DNA of 64,000 nt from Vibrio sp. YMD68 (GCF_029958905.1 NZ_CP124614.1:2666001-2730000); one strand, 5' to 3'. Positions 40,810-50,037 are shown, counted from the first letter of the stretch. Program-made: numbers and translations. Notes: generated by a model from the sequence alone, not told the origin.

Positions 40810-43800
40810 ATGTTCAGGTTTTATCGTAAACAGAAATTCAAACGCCTCCAAAACACCTTGATGTTGGCGTTTCTAGTCTTGAGTATCACTCCTCTTACCG
40901 TCGTGGCACTGTTTTTCATTCATTCTCACAGTACAGACTTACAAGAACAGAGTACGTCTCATGTGACGTCAGTTCGTGATACAAAACAGAAGCAAGTTGT
41001 TGATTATCTGTATGCGAAAGAGTCAGAAGTGATGGGCTTTGTTCGTTCAGAACTCGCTTATGCCAGTGGTGGGCGCTTTTATGGTTTGGTCAACGCTTTC
41101 CAAAACTTAGGCGCCGACATCGAACAGGCTCGCCAACATGCCCAGCAGCGATACATTGAAGGCTCTGGAGACCAAATTAGAACGTCAATTCTGCCACAAT
41201 CCAGTGCCTACATTGGCAGCGAGCGCTATCGTCTACTTCACAAAAGGTACCACTGGGCCTATCAAGAGTTACTTAAACGCTCCGATTTTGATGACATCCT
41301 GCTTGTCGATATCACCGGTAATGTCACCTATTCCATTTTAAAAAATGACTATTACGGCACCAATCTACTGAGCGGAAAATATCAAAACTCGAACTTAGGA
41401 ACGACTTTTCAAACACTAAAAGAGCTGGTCAAAGAAAAGCGCGCAAACAATGTTGATTTTACACCGGTCATTCTTTCTGATTTTTCCTCTGCAGACGGAA
41501 AACCCGTAGCATGGTTAGGTGCGCCTATTATTCAACAAGGTTATTTACACAGTTATGCGATGTTCCGCCTTCCCAATAACGGTATAACTAAACTGATTGC
41601 CGATACCAATAAAACCTCATCAATGAGAACCTTGCTAGTCGGGCAAGATCACCAAAGCCGCTCTCTGGCTTTCCAGCAGGAAGACATCAAAACCAGTATT
41701 GAAGTCATTGACCTAGCTCTCAAAGGTTTAACCGCGGTTGGAACGTATACCAATACACAAGATGAGAAAACCATTGCAGCCTATAGCCCTATCACGTTTA
41801 AAAGCATCAACTGGGCTATCGTTGTCGAAGTACCGGAAAAAGAAGCGTTTGCTCGCGTGCATCAGCTAGAGAAGTTGTTTGTTATCGCCATGTTCAGTGC
41901 GTTAGTCCTCGTGGTTATCGCTTCGCATTATTTATCGAATTTTATTACATCACCACTGTTAAAACTGACCTGGGCAGCAGAGAAAGTCTCCGCTGGTGAT
42001 CTCGATGAAACGATGATCAATACCGAGCGGAAAGACGAAATTGGCCGATTGGCAGTGAGCTTTGAACGGATGCAACGATCGATTCGAGAAAAAATGAAGC
42101 TCATTAAATCTCAAAACAGCGAACTAGAAAGCAACATTCACCTCATTAAAAAGCAGAATGAAGAGCTTCACTTAGCCAATAAGCTTAAAGATGAATTCTT
42201 AGCCACAACGTCTCACGAGCTCCGTACTCCACTGCATGGCATGGTCGGCATTGCTGAGTCTCTGGTGTCTGGAGCCAATGGCCCAATTACCGCCGATCAT
42301 AAATACCAGCTCAATATCATCATCAGTAGCGGTCAACGCCTAGCGACCTTGGTCGATGACCTTCTTGACTACCATAAAATGCGCTATGGAAACCTAGATA
42401 TTCATTGCAGTGCCGTCGATCTTTCTAGCGCAACTCGACTGGTTCTAGAATTATCGAACCACCTGCTTGGCAATAAACCGATCAGAATCATTAACCAAGT
42501 GCCTGAAGAACTGCTTTGGGTTTCCGCTGATCCACAGAGGTTAGAACAGGTCCTATATAACCTTATCGGCAATGCAATTAAGTATACCTCGGAAGGGAAA
42601 ATCGTTATTTCTGCCAATGTAGTTGATGACAATCTTCGTGTCCAAGTGGTTGATACCGGTCAAGGGATCCCTGCGGATCAACTCGAGCATATATTTGAAC
42701 CATTAATTCAAGCAGGAAGCGACTCTAGCCGTTACCGTCAAGGGACAGGACTTGGTTTATCAATAAGCCGCCAGTTAATTGAGCTTATGAACGGTTCTTT
42801 GTATGTCAGCAGCCAACCCATGGTCGGCACCACATTCAGCTTTACCCTTCCATTGGCGCTTGACCATGAAATAGAAGCTGCCGGGTTGGGCGAAACCAGC
42901 CACTTCCACGCACCAGATCTCAACGAAGTGGTATTGCCCGATCAAAGTAGTTTGCCTGAAAACCCACAAGGACCCTTGCTATTAGTCGCTGATGACGAGC
43001 CGGTGAACTTACGTATTCTCGATAGCTTTCTACGTATTGAGGGCTACCGAGTCAGGACAGCAAAAGATGGCCATGAAACCCTAGAGCAAGTGCAGAAAGA
43101 GAAGCCGGAACTGCTGCTCTTAGATGTTATGATGCCTGGGCTATCTGGCTACAGCGTATGTGAAAAGCTTCGTGAGCAATACGACCACTCAGAGCTGCCT
43201 ATCATTATGTTAACGGCCCTTAACCAAACCGACGATCGTGTCAGAGGGTTTGATGCTGGGGCAAACGACTACCTGTCTAAACCCTTTAACAAACAAGAGC
43301 TAGCGGCTCGAATTACCGCCCACTTATCAGCAAGCCAAGCTGAAAAACGACGCATCGAGAACGATCAGCTTCAAGTTGAGTTAAAACGACGTGCGATGGT
43401 TGAAGCAAGCTTGTTAGAGACTCAAGGTCGCCTACTAGAGCAATTAGAATCGGCCCCGGAAGCCATTTTATGCGTGAGGGACGATAATAAAGTGCGCTTT
43501 GCTAACGAAGCCGCTTCAAAGCTGTTCAGACGCAGCCCCGAGCAATTAAAACGCTCAAACGCGGATGAAATGATCGCCCCGAAATACCTCACCGTTGAGC
43601 TAGAACACTATTGCGGCAACATTGATATTTATGTTGAGGACATCCGTCAAAACATTTCGACAGACATACTAAAGCTGCCCGAAGAGTCTGGGTTAAAAGC
43701 GATGTATATCTTTAACGTTGGGGGCAGTGTTAACGCGGCACGTATTGGCAACCTAGAAACCGCAGTTGAAGCCCTTTCAAGTTATGCCTTTGAAGGGGAT

Positions 43801-44196
43801 AAAGATAAACTGCAGCAACTGAAAGAGCTTGGTGGTGAATTTACTCGAATTGCCGATCGGGTCGGGGGCGAGAACAAATCTAAACAAGAGGTAATGAGAG
43901 AAGTTTTAGTCGAAGCGATGACCAATGCGATTGAATATTGGGAGAGAGTCACAGGGCAGAGCAAATTTGCTTTCGCCGAACAAAGCGGCCTATGGCGAGT
44001 GTATCTAGACAGAAGCACGTTACAAACTCGAACTTTGGACAAGTATTTGCGCCAAGAAACGTTACCTAAGACCCCAAGGTGGAGAACGGTATTAAGCTCA
44101 ATTGAATATATATTGGAGCACTGTCAGGAGCAAAGTCCAGAGAGAACACACATCATTGCGCTAAGAGATAAGCTACAACACCTCCTAACCAGCTAG
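40810..44196 (+). CDS. chiS: Chitin sensor/regulator ChiS (hybrid histidine kinase with DNA-binding C-terminus)
   Basis: ChiS is the membrane-embedded master activator of chitin use in Vibrio. It senses chitin oligosaccharides through periplasmic CBP and, in V. cholerae, binds the chb promoter directly. Layout of the 1,128 residues: helix 1 (about 17-37), periplasmic sensor (38-355), helix 2 (356-378), HAMP, HisKA with TTSHELRTPLHG, HATPase (NLIGNAIKYT; DTGQGI; GTGLGLSISRQL), receiver (LLLLDVMMPG; MLTA; KPF), PAS-like segment (PEAILCVRDDNKVRFANEAA), then about 170 residues without a textbook helix-turn-helix, where the DNA-binding domain is known. The phospho-sites are His469 and Asp772, exactly the numbers published for V. 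cholerae ChiS. It has its own terminator. Confidence 0.96.
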   Translation: MFRFYRKQKFKRLQNTLMLAFLVLSITPLTVVALFFIHSHSTDLQEQSTSHVTSVRDTKQKQVVDYLYAKESEVMGFVRSELAYASGGRFYGLVNAFQNLGADIEQARQHAQQRYIEGSGDQIRTSILPQSSAYIGSERYRLLHKRYHWAYQELLKRSDFDDILLVDITGNVTYSILKNDYYGTNLLSGKYQNSNLGTTFQTLKELVKEKRANNVDFTPVILSDFSSADGKPVAWLGAPIIQQGYLHSYAMFRLPNNGITKLIADTNKTSSMRTLLVGQDHQSRSLAFQQEDIKTSIEVIDLALKGLTAVGTYTNTQDEKTIAAYSPITFKSINWAIVVEVPEKEAFARVHQLEKLFVIAMFSALVLVVIASHYLSNFITSPLLKLTWAAEKVSAGDLDETMINTERKDEIGRLAVSFERMQRSIREKMKLIKSQNSELESNIHLIKKQNEELHLANKLKDEFLATTSHELRTPLHGMVGIAESLVSGANGPITADHKYQLNIIISSGQRLATLVDDLLDYHKMRYGNLDIHCSAVDLSSATRLVLELSNHLLGNKPIRIINQVPEELLWVSADPQRLEQVLYNLIGNAIKYTSEGKIVISANVVDDNLRVQVVDTGQGIPADQLEHIFEPLIQAGSDSSRYRQGTGLGLSISRQLIELMNGSLYVSSQPMVGTTFSFTLPLALDHEIEAAGLGETSHFHAPDLNEVVLPDQSSLPENPQGPLLLVADDEPVNLRILDSFLRIEGYRVRTAKDGHETLEQVQKEKPELLLLDVMMPGLSGYSVCEKLREQYDHSELPIIMLTALNQTDDRVRGFDAGANDYLSKPFNKQELAARITAHLSASQAEKRRIENDQLQVELKRRAMVEASLLETQGRLLEQLESAPEAILCVRDDNKVRFANEAASKLFRRSPEQLKRSNADEMIAPKYLTVELEHYCGNIDIYVEDIRQNISTDILKLPEESGLKAMYIFNVGGSVNAARIGNLETAVEALSSYAFEGDKDKLQQLKELGGEFTRIADRVGGENKSKQEVMREVLVEAMTNAIEYWERVTGQSKFAFAEQSGLWRVYLDRSTLQTRTLDKYLRQETLPKTPRWRTVLSSIEYILEHCQEQSPERTHIIALRDKLQHLLTS

Positions 44197-44225
44197 CTTC
44201 TCTTCTGCTGTATTACTATCCTTCC

Positions 44226-44253
44226 AAGGTCTGCACATTCGCAGACCTTTTTG
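44226..44253 (+). terminator. Rho-independent terminator after chiS
   Basis: AAGGTCTGC-ACATTC-GCAGACCTT then TTTTG: a perfect 9-bp stem 30 bp after the chiS stop. Confidence 0.92.
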
Positions 44254-44299
44254 TTGGCCATTTTTGACAGACCATGTTTATCGCGACTATTCAATATCT

Positions 44300-44588
44300 T
44301 CTTGTTTTATTCAATCTCAGCTTGTCGTGTACATACGCTTCTTAGTGGTGAAAGCCAGTCTATGACGTCTATAGCGTCGCTTGCGGTAACTAACCAAGTT
44401 GGACCGCCCTAAGGTTAATCGTCAGATGAGAAAACCTACGCCTTGCCTTGCCCAAATCGTGCTATACATCTTGCTACACGCAAATAAGAGTGAATATCGC
44501 CTCTAGGTCATACCTTTCATTGGCCTGATCTAGGCAGAAATTTAGAGCCAATAAAAAGCAACAACAATGCCCAATTGTTGTTTTTTCT
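44300..44588 (+). ncRNA. Candidate small RNA between chiS and the chitobiose operon
   Basis: The segment follows the chiS terminator and ends at its own intrinsic terminator. Upstream is a perfect -35 TTGACA (44264-44269) with an 18-bp spacer to TATTCA (44288-44293), a fair -10, giving a transcript of about 290 nt. No protein frame with a ribosome-binding site is visible. Strong local stems exist: GACG/CGTC around 44364-44378, GCGGTAAC...GTT..ACCGC (44383-44407), AGGTT...AACCT (44412-44437) and CTAGGTCA/TGATCTAG (44503-44533). It matches no RNA family I can recall. The strand is inferred from promoter and terminator; a minus-strand origin cannot be excluded. Confidence 0.4.
44560..44588 (+). 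terminator. Terminator closing the candidate small RNA
   Basis: AACAACAAT-GCCCA-ATTGTTGTT runs into TTTTCTTATC. A gene-less region with its own intrinsic terminator implies a transcript ending here. The reverse strand also has a T-rich flank (CTTTTTATT). Confidence 0.75.
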
Positions 44589-45144
44589 TATCATAAATTA
44601 AGCTAATTTCAGCATAAAAATCACGATGTAAAACGAGTTGAAAACAGCTAATTTTCTATGAAATACAGCCAAAAACCAAAATAACAGTTCAATTTGCGAA
44701 CTGAATCACAACAAATCGTCATAATAATTTTTCGCTCGAAATTGACGTAAGATTCTACGAGTGACCCCGATCTCACAAACAGAGCCAACAACCAACCATC
44801 AATAAAAATAATAACTCAGTAGATAGTAAACACTAACTTATTCTCAAGAACCTCGTTAAAACGAGACCTAGATCGACTGCTATTATTTGCTCAATCTTAT
44901 AGCAGAAGAGCATATTTTAACGTTTATGACGTAGGAAGTTTAGGTTTTAACATTTTTAACGGGAATCGTAATTGCTAATTTTGTCGTTACGGTGTCTTCT
45001 TAGTGTGCCTAAGGCCTACAGGCCACTCCTATTTATTGATTCCTCCGATTAATAAATGATGAACGGAGGTAGGTCTTAGAGAGTGTTAATCAATTGATAA
45101 CATTCCTTCCACAGTGAAACGAAAGCAAATAGTAAGGAACAGCT
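44589..45144 (+). promoter_or_regulatory. Long regulatory region of the chitobiose (chb) operon
   Basis: The 556 bp before cbp contain no gene. Visible elements are: a CRP-like site at 44695-44710; possible -10 TAAGAT at 44748-44753; palindrome CTCGTT-AA-AACGAG (44852-44865); inverted repeat CTGCTAT/ATAGCAG (44877-44883, 44899-44905); two TTTTAAC(A/G)TTT-type repeats (44914-44958); GGCC-TACA-GGCC; CCTCCG/CGGAGG (45042-45047, 45064-45069); and the exact palindrome ATCAATTGAT (45089-45098). In V. cholerae this promoter is controlled by ChiS, CRP and SlmA; I could not assign ChiS or SlmA sites by sequence. Confidence 0.75.
44695..44710. promoter_or_regulatory. Putative CRP-cAMP binding site for the chitobiose operon
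   Basis: TGCGA-ACTGAA-TCACA matches the TGTGA-N6-TCACA consensus at nine of ten positions. With TAAGAT (44748-44753) as -10, its centre would lie near -58, a class I-like position. This fits catabolite control of chitobiose use. Confidence 0.65.
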
Positions 45145-46827
45145 ATGCTTGCCAATATAAAAAAAACAGTACTAGCAACTGCAATTATTGCAACTGCGAC
45201 AACGGGTTTTGCATCAGTAGCAACTGCTGCTGAGCGCAGTGAACTCACCGTTCACCCAAAAGAGTTTACGACTTTTGTACGTAACTTTAACCCGTACCTA
45301 GGTGCGACTAACCTACATACCACTACAGACTTCATGTACGAGCCTCTAGTTATCTTTAACGAAATGCACGGCAACACGCCTGTTTTCCGTTTAGCGACTG
45401 GCTTTGAAATGTCTGACGACCTAATGAGCGTAACGTTCGACATCCGTAAAGGTGTTAAATGGTCAGATGGTGAAGCATTCACTGCTGACGACGTTGTATT
45501 CTCATTCAACCTAGTTAAAGCAAAACCAGAACTAGACCAAAGTGGTATCAACGCTTGGATCACTGGTGTTGAGAAGCTGAATGAATACCAAGTTAAATTC
45601 CGTTTAAGCGAAGCGAACTCAAACGTACCTTACGAAATCGTTAAAGTACCTGTTGTTCCTGAGCACGTATGGAAAGACGTTAAAGAGCCAGCAACATTTA
45701 CTAACGAAAACCCTGTAGGTTCAGGTCCGTTTACTGTTGTTGATACGTTTACTCCACAACTTTACGTTCAATGTGCTAACCCAAATTACTGGGATGCTGA
45801 TAACCTAGACGTTGATTGTTTGCGTGTTCCGCAAATTGCAAACAACGACCAATTCCTAGGTAAAGTCATCAACAGCGAAATGGACTGGACTTCTTCATTC
45901 ATTCCAGACATCGATCGTACATACGCAGCAGCAAGCGAAGCGCACCACTACTGGTACCCGCCAGCAGGTACTCAAGCGTTCGTACTGAACTTCAAAAACC
46001 CAGATGCAGCTAAGAACGAAGCGTTGAACAACGTTGAATTCCGTCGTGCATTCTCTATGGCTCTTGATCGTCAAACTATCATTGATATCGCATTCTACGG
46101 CGGCGGTACTGTGAACGACTTCGCATCAGGCATGGGTTACACATTCGAAGCTTGGTCTGATGAAGCAACTCACAATAAATACAAAGGCTACAACACATAC
46201 AACGTTGAAGGCGCTAAGAAGCTACTTGCTGAAGCAGGCTTTAAAGATGTAAACAACGATGGTTTTGTTGACACTCCTTCTGGTAAGCCTTTTGAACTAC
46301 TGATTCAATCTCCAAATGGCTGGACTGACTTTAACAACACAGTTCAACTAGCGGTAGAGCAGTTAACTGAAGTTGGCATCCAAGCTCGTGCTCGTACGCC
46401 TGACTTCTCTGTGTACAACCAAGCAATGCTTGAAGGTACTTATGATGTAGCTTACACAAACTACTTCCACGGTGCTGACCCGTACACATACTGGAACAGT
46501 GCATATAACTCAGCGTTGCAAGACGGTGAAGGTATGCCACGTTTCGCAATGCACTTCTACAAAAATGAGAAGTTAGATAACCTACTTAACAGCTTCTACA
46601 AAACAGCTGATAAGAATGAGCAGCTAGCTATCGCTCACGGTATCCAACAAATCATTGCTGCAGACCAAGTAACGGTTCCTGTACTGTCTGGTGCTTACAT
46701 GTACCAATACAATACAACTCGCTTCACTGGCTGGTGGAACGAAGAGAACTCTAAAGGCCGTCCAAACATTTGGGCTGGTATCCCTGAGCGTCTACTTCAC
46801 GTACTGGACCTAAAACCAGTTAAATAA
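45145..46827 (+). CDS. cbp: Periplasmic chitin-oligosaccharide-binding protein CBP
   Basis: CBP is the solute-binding protein for (GlcNAc)n and also the ligand-dependent partner that controls ChiS. The 560-residue product is an SBP family 5 (DppA/OppA-like) protein. A Sec signal peptide (NIKKTVLATAIIATATTGFA...ATA) is followed by mature AERSELTVHPKEF. Characteristic blocks are FDIRKGVKWSDGEAFTADDVVFSF, NPVGSGPFTV and the C-terminal YQYNTTRFTGWWNEENSKGRPN region. Its high use of frequent codons fits strong expression. It heads the operon, with hairpins before the permease genes that could keep the binding protein more abundant than the rest. The identification follows from position next to chiS and ahead of chbP. 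Confidence 0.95.
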   Translation: MLANIKKTVLATAIIATATTGFASVATAAERSELTVHPKEFTTFVRNFNPYLGATNLHTTTDFMYEPLVIFNEMHGNTPVFRLATGFEMSDDLMSVTFDIRKGVKWSDGEAFTADDVVFSFNLVKAKPELDQSGINAWITGVEKLNEYQVKFRLSEANSNVPYEIVKVPVVPEHVWKDVKEPATFTNENPVGSGPFTVVDTFTPQLYVQCANPNYWDADNLDVDCLRVPQIANNDQFLGKVINSEMDWTSSFIPDIDRTYAAASEAHHYWYPPAGTQAFVLNFKNPDAAKNEALNNVEFRRAFSMALDRQTIIDIAFYGGGTVNDFASGMGYTFEAWSDEATHNKYKGYNTYNVEGAKKLLAEAGFKDVNNDGFVDTPSGKPFELLIQSPNGWTDFNNTVQLAVEQLTEVGIQARARTPDFSVYNQAMLEGTYDVAYTNYFHGADPYTYWNSAYNSALQDGEGMPRFAMHFYKNEKLDNLLNSFYKTADKNEQLAIAHGIQQIIAADQVTVPVLSGAYMYQYNTTRFTGWWNEENSKGRPNIWAGIPERLLHVLDLKPVK

Positions 46828-46846
46828 GTAGAAGTTCATTTCTAGC

Positions 46847-46926
46847 GGCGAACATCCCGTTCGTCGCCAACTAAAATCCCCACTCTGTGTTAAACAGTAT
46901 GGCGCTCGTCGTCAGGGGATTTTTCG
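46847..46926 (+). terminator. Intercistronic hairpins after cbp
   Basis: Two stems follow the cbp stop: GGCGAAC-ATCCC-GTTCGTCGCC (46847-46868, one small bulge) and a larger one closing AAAATCCCC (46873-46881) with GGGGATTTT (46915-46923), followed by T. They resemble a partial terminator or 3'-protecting structure between a highly expressed binding-protein gene and its permease genes. Confidence 0.6.
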
Positions 46927-46997
46927 CTCTAAATTTTCGCTAGGAGCGACCTGAATCCAGGGACAGGGAAACAATCTGGGTGAGTAAGGTGTGAGTT

Positions 46998-47984
46998 ATG
47001 GGTTATTTTTTTAGACGTTTGTCATTTTATTTTGTCGCACTATTAGTTGCAGCGACGTTAAACTTTATTATTCCAAGAGCAATGCCTGGTGACCCAGTTA
47101 CCATGATGTTTGCGAACGCTTCGGTTCAAGTTACTCCTGAACGTATTGCAGCGATGAAAGAACTTTTAGGCTTCGTTGATGGTGGCTTACTAGTCCAATA
47201 CGCAGCGTATATGAAGAACATTCTTAGCTGGGAACTGGGTACATCGATTCAGTTTTACCCATTATCAGTGAATACACTACTAGGTGGCGCATTCGGTTGG
47301 TCACTGTTTCTAGCTGGTACTGCGGTCATTCTCTCTTTTTCACTAGGTTCGATTCTAGGGATCTTCGCAGCGTGGAAACGCGGTAGTAAATACGATGCTT
47401 TTGTTACGCCAGGCATGCTTATTCTACAAGCGGTTCCTCAGGTTGTTATTGCGATGATTGCACTATTTACCTTTGCAATTGGCTTAAAGTGGTTCCCAAC
47501 AGGCTACGCATATACCGCAGGCACATTACCTGACTGGACGAGCTGGGAGTTCATCAAAGATGTGGCTTACCACGCTGTTCTACCTTTGATTTGTGCTTCT
47601 GTAGTTCAAATTGGTGGCTTCCTAGTCAACATGCGTAACAACATGATTAACCTTCTCGCTGAAGACTACATCACGATGGCGAAAGGCAAAGGGCTTTCAG
47701 AAAACCGCGTTGTCTTTAACTATGCGGCTCGAAATGCACTGCTTCCAAGTGTTACCGCATTATCTATGTCTTTAGGTATGGCAATCGGTGGTCAACTTAT
47801 CATCGAAATCATCTTCAACTATCCAGGTCTTGGTAGCGTGCTATTTAACGCTATTAACGCTCGTGATTACCAGGTTCTTCAAGGACAACTGCTTATCATG
47901 ACGCTATTCATGCTGTTCTTTAACCTAGTTGCTGACATGCTGTACGTTGTTTTAGACCCTCGCCTACGTAAGGGTGGTAAATAA
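46998..47984 (+). CDS. Chitobiose ABC transporter permease (DppB-like)
   Basis: This 328-residue inner-membrane subunit is the first permease of the (GlcNAc)2 importer. It has six helices, the N-terminal RRLSFYFVALLVAATLNFIIPRAMPGDPV typical of DppB/OppB proteins, and the BPD_transp EAA loop (DYITMAKGKGLSENRVVFNYAARNALLPS, about residues 215-243) that contacts the ATPases. It ends DPRLRKGG as the family does. The next permease begins 2 bp after its stop. The importer role is inferred from operon context; the family itself mostly carries peptides. Confidence 0.95.
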   Translation: MGYFFRRLSFYFVALLVAATLNFIIPRAMPGDPVTMMFANASVQVTPERIAAMKELLGFVDGGLLVQYAAYMKNILSWELGTSIQFYPLSVNTLLGGAFGWSLFLAGTAVILSFSLGSILGIFAAWKRGSKYDAFVTPGMLILQAVPQVVIAMIALFTFAIGLKWFPTGYAYTAGTLPDWTSWEFIKDVAYHAVLPLICASVVQIGGFLVNMRNNMINLLAEDYITMAKGKGLSENRVVFNYAARNALLPSVTALSMSLGMAIGGQLIIEIIFNYPGLGSVLFNAINARDYQVLQGQLLIMTLFMLFFNLVADMLYVVLDPRLRKGGK

Positions 47985-47986
47985 TC

Positions 47987-49012
47987 ATGAAAGAATTTGC
48001 AAAACTCATTTGGCGCAACCCAATGGCGCTAACCGGTGTCGTTATTTTAAGCCTGTTCATTTTCATTGCACTGGCTGCACCGTTAATCACTAAACACGCT
48101 CCTGACAAAAGAACGGGTAATCCACATGAATACCCAAGCTTCGTTGTCAAAAGTGCACAAGCAAACCCTGATGGTTGGGTCGCAGAAAATCTAGCCACCG
48201 ATCGCCGTACAATGATCATGTCTAAGAAGGCTGACCATGTACTAGGTACTTCACGTATGGGCCGAGATGTTTGGTCACAAGTCGCCTACGGTGCACGAGT
48301 ATCATTAGCGGTAGGTTTTGGTGCGGGTATTACCGTGTGTTTCCTTGCGACAGTTATTGGTGTCTCTGCGGGTTACTTTGGTGGCCGAGTGGATGACGTA
48401 CTAACCGCAGCAATGAACATCATGCTGGTCATTCCTCAGTACCCATTACTCTTCGTGGTCGCAGCATTTATTGGTGAGGCAGGGCCAATGACCATAACCT
48501 TAGTCATCGGCTTTATGTCCTGGGCTTGGGGTGCAAGGGTCGTACGTTCACAAACGTTGGCACTGCGTGAAAAAGAATTTGTTAAAGCGGCTGAAGTTTT
48601 GGGCGAATCGTCTTTCCGTATCATTTTTGTTGAGATTCTTCCTAACCTAGTTTCCATTGTAGGTGCAAGTTTCATCGGCTCTGTCATGTACGCAATCATG
48701 ATGGAAGCAACCTTGTCGTTCTTAGGCTTAGGTGATTCAAACACCATCAGCTGGGGCATCATGCTTTACAACGTCCAAACCTCTTCATCAATGCTTATTG
48801 GCGCGTGGTGGGAACTATTGGCTCCTTGTGTAGCTATCACATTACTGGTTACTGGTCTTGCGCTGCTTAACTTCGCAGTGGATGAAATTGCTAACCCTCA
48901 GTTACGTTCACACAAAGGCATGAAGCGCTGGAAAAAACTTGCTAAGCAAGATAAATCAGAGCGCCAACCAGAACTTCCACCACAAAACGCACTTTGGAGC
49001 GGAGATAAATAA
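47987..49012 (+). CDS. Chitobiose ABC transporter permease (DppC-like)
   Basis: This is the second permease, 341 residues, of the DppC/OppC type. An N-terminal helix (ALTGVVILSLFIFIALAAPLI) is followed by a periplasmic segment longer than in most family members (residues about 38-85) and five more helices. The EAA loop reads EKEFVKAAEVLGESSFRIIFVEILPNLV. SFLGLGDSNTISWGIML is the conserved C-terminal block. It is squeezed between the first permease (2 bp) and the first ATPase gene (2 bp), so the subunits are co-translated. Confidence 0.95.
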   Translation: MKEFAKLIWRNPMALTGVVILSLFIFIALAAPLITKHAPDKRTGNPHEYPSFVVKSAQANPDGWVAENLATDRRTMIMSKKADHVLGTSRMGRDVWSQVAYGARVSLAVGFGAGITVCFLATVIGVSAGYFGGRVDDVLTAAMNIMLVIPQYPLLFVVAAFIGEAGPMTITLVIGFMSWAWGARVVRSQTLALREKEFVKAAEVLGESSFRIIFVEILPNLVSIVGASFIGSVMYAIMMEATLSFLGLGDSNTISWGIMLYNVQTSSSMLIGAWWELLAPCVAITLLVTGLALLNFAVDEIANPQLRSHKGMKRWKKLAKQDKSERQPELPPQNALWSGDK

Positions 49013-49014
49013 TT

Positions 49015-49998
49015 ATGACTGAACCAATCATTTCTATCCGTAACCTATGTGTTGACTACATTACAGACGCTGGCGATGTTCGCGCTTGTAATAACGTTAG
49101 CTTCGATATCGCACCAGGTGAGGTATTTGGTCTAGCTGGTGAATCCGGCTGTGGTAAATCAACCGTTGCATTCTCGCTAATGCGCCTTCATAAGCCGCCC
49201 GCTTTCATTACCGATGGTGAGGTTATCTTCAACGGCGAAGATATTCTTCAATACAGTGACGAGCGCATGCAAGCATTCCGCTGGAGTGAGATGTCGATGG
49301 TGTTTCAAAGTGCAATGAACGCACTGAACCCTGTTCTGACGATGGAAGAGCAGTTTTGCGACGTGATTATGCGTCACACCAACATGACTCGCGAACAAGC
49401 GAAACGTCGTGCGGAAGGTTTGCTGGAAATCGTAGACATTCACCCTAGTCGCTTGAATGATTACCCTCACCAGTTCTCTGGTGGTATGCGTCAGCGTTTG
49501 GTTATTGCGATTGCACTCGCGTTAAACCCGAAGATGATCATCATGGATGAGCCAACGACCGCTCTCGATGTGGTCGTACAGCGTGAAATTCTACAAAAGA
49601 TTTACGCGCTTAAAGATGAGTTTGGCTTCGCTATCTTGTTCATTACCCATGATATCTCATTGATGGTCGAATTCTCAGACCGCATTGGCATCATGTATTC
49701 AGGTGAGCTGATTGAAGTCGCACCATCAAAAGAAATTTTGGAAAGCCCTTATCATCCTTACACGAAAGGTTTGTCTAGCTCTTTCCCTCCATTAATTGGC
49801 CCTAAAACGAAATTGACGGGTATACCTGGTAGCCCACTCAACTTGCTGGAAATTCCGCAAGGTTGTCGCTTCCAAGCTCGTTGTGACCGTGTCCACGAAG
49901 CCTGTACCAAGGTACCGACGTCGCTTCGTCAAATAGAGCCTAATCGTTTATCAAATTGTCACCTATACGGTGAGCCTATTGCTCAAGCTAAAGCCTAA
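49015..49998 (+). CDS. Chitobiose ABC transporter ATP-binding protein (DppD-like)
   Basis: This 327-residue nucleotide-binding subunit energises the importer. Walker A is GESGCGKST, the Q-loop sits in SMVFQSAMNALNP, the ABC signature is FSGGMRQR, Walker B is KMIIMDEPTTALD and the H-loop is FITHD. The C-terminal oligopeptide extension has the family's cysteine-bearing block (GCRFQARCDRVHEACTKVP), a 4Fe-4S-type motif in some DppD homologues. CGGAG precedes the ATG. It pairs with the following DppF-like gene to make a heterodimeric ATPase. Confidence 0.96.
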   Translation: MTEPIISIRNLCVDYITDAGDVRACNNVSFDIAPGEVFGLAGESGCGKSTVAFSLMRLHKPPAFITDGEVIFNGEDILQYSDERMQAFRWSEMSMVFQSAMNALNPVLTMEEQFCDVIMRHTNMTREQAKRRAEGLLEIVDIHPSRLNDYPHQFSGGMRQRLVIAIALALNPKMIIMDEPTTALDVVVQREILQKIYALKDEFGFAILFITHDISLMVEFSDRIGIMYSGELIEVAPSKEILESPYHPYTKGLSSSFPPLIGPKTKLTGIPGSPLNLLEIPQGCRFQARCDRVHEACTKVPTSLRQIEPNRLSNCHLYGEPIAQAKA

Positions 49999-50037
49999 GC
50001 ATTAAAAGATAAAATAAAAAAGTTTCTGGAGACAATT

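Noticed and set aside
44761..44780. Second CRP site (GTGA...TCAC)
   Set aside because: The half-sites are 8 bp apart instead of 6, so it does not fit the CRP consensus spacing.
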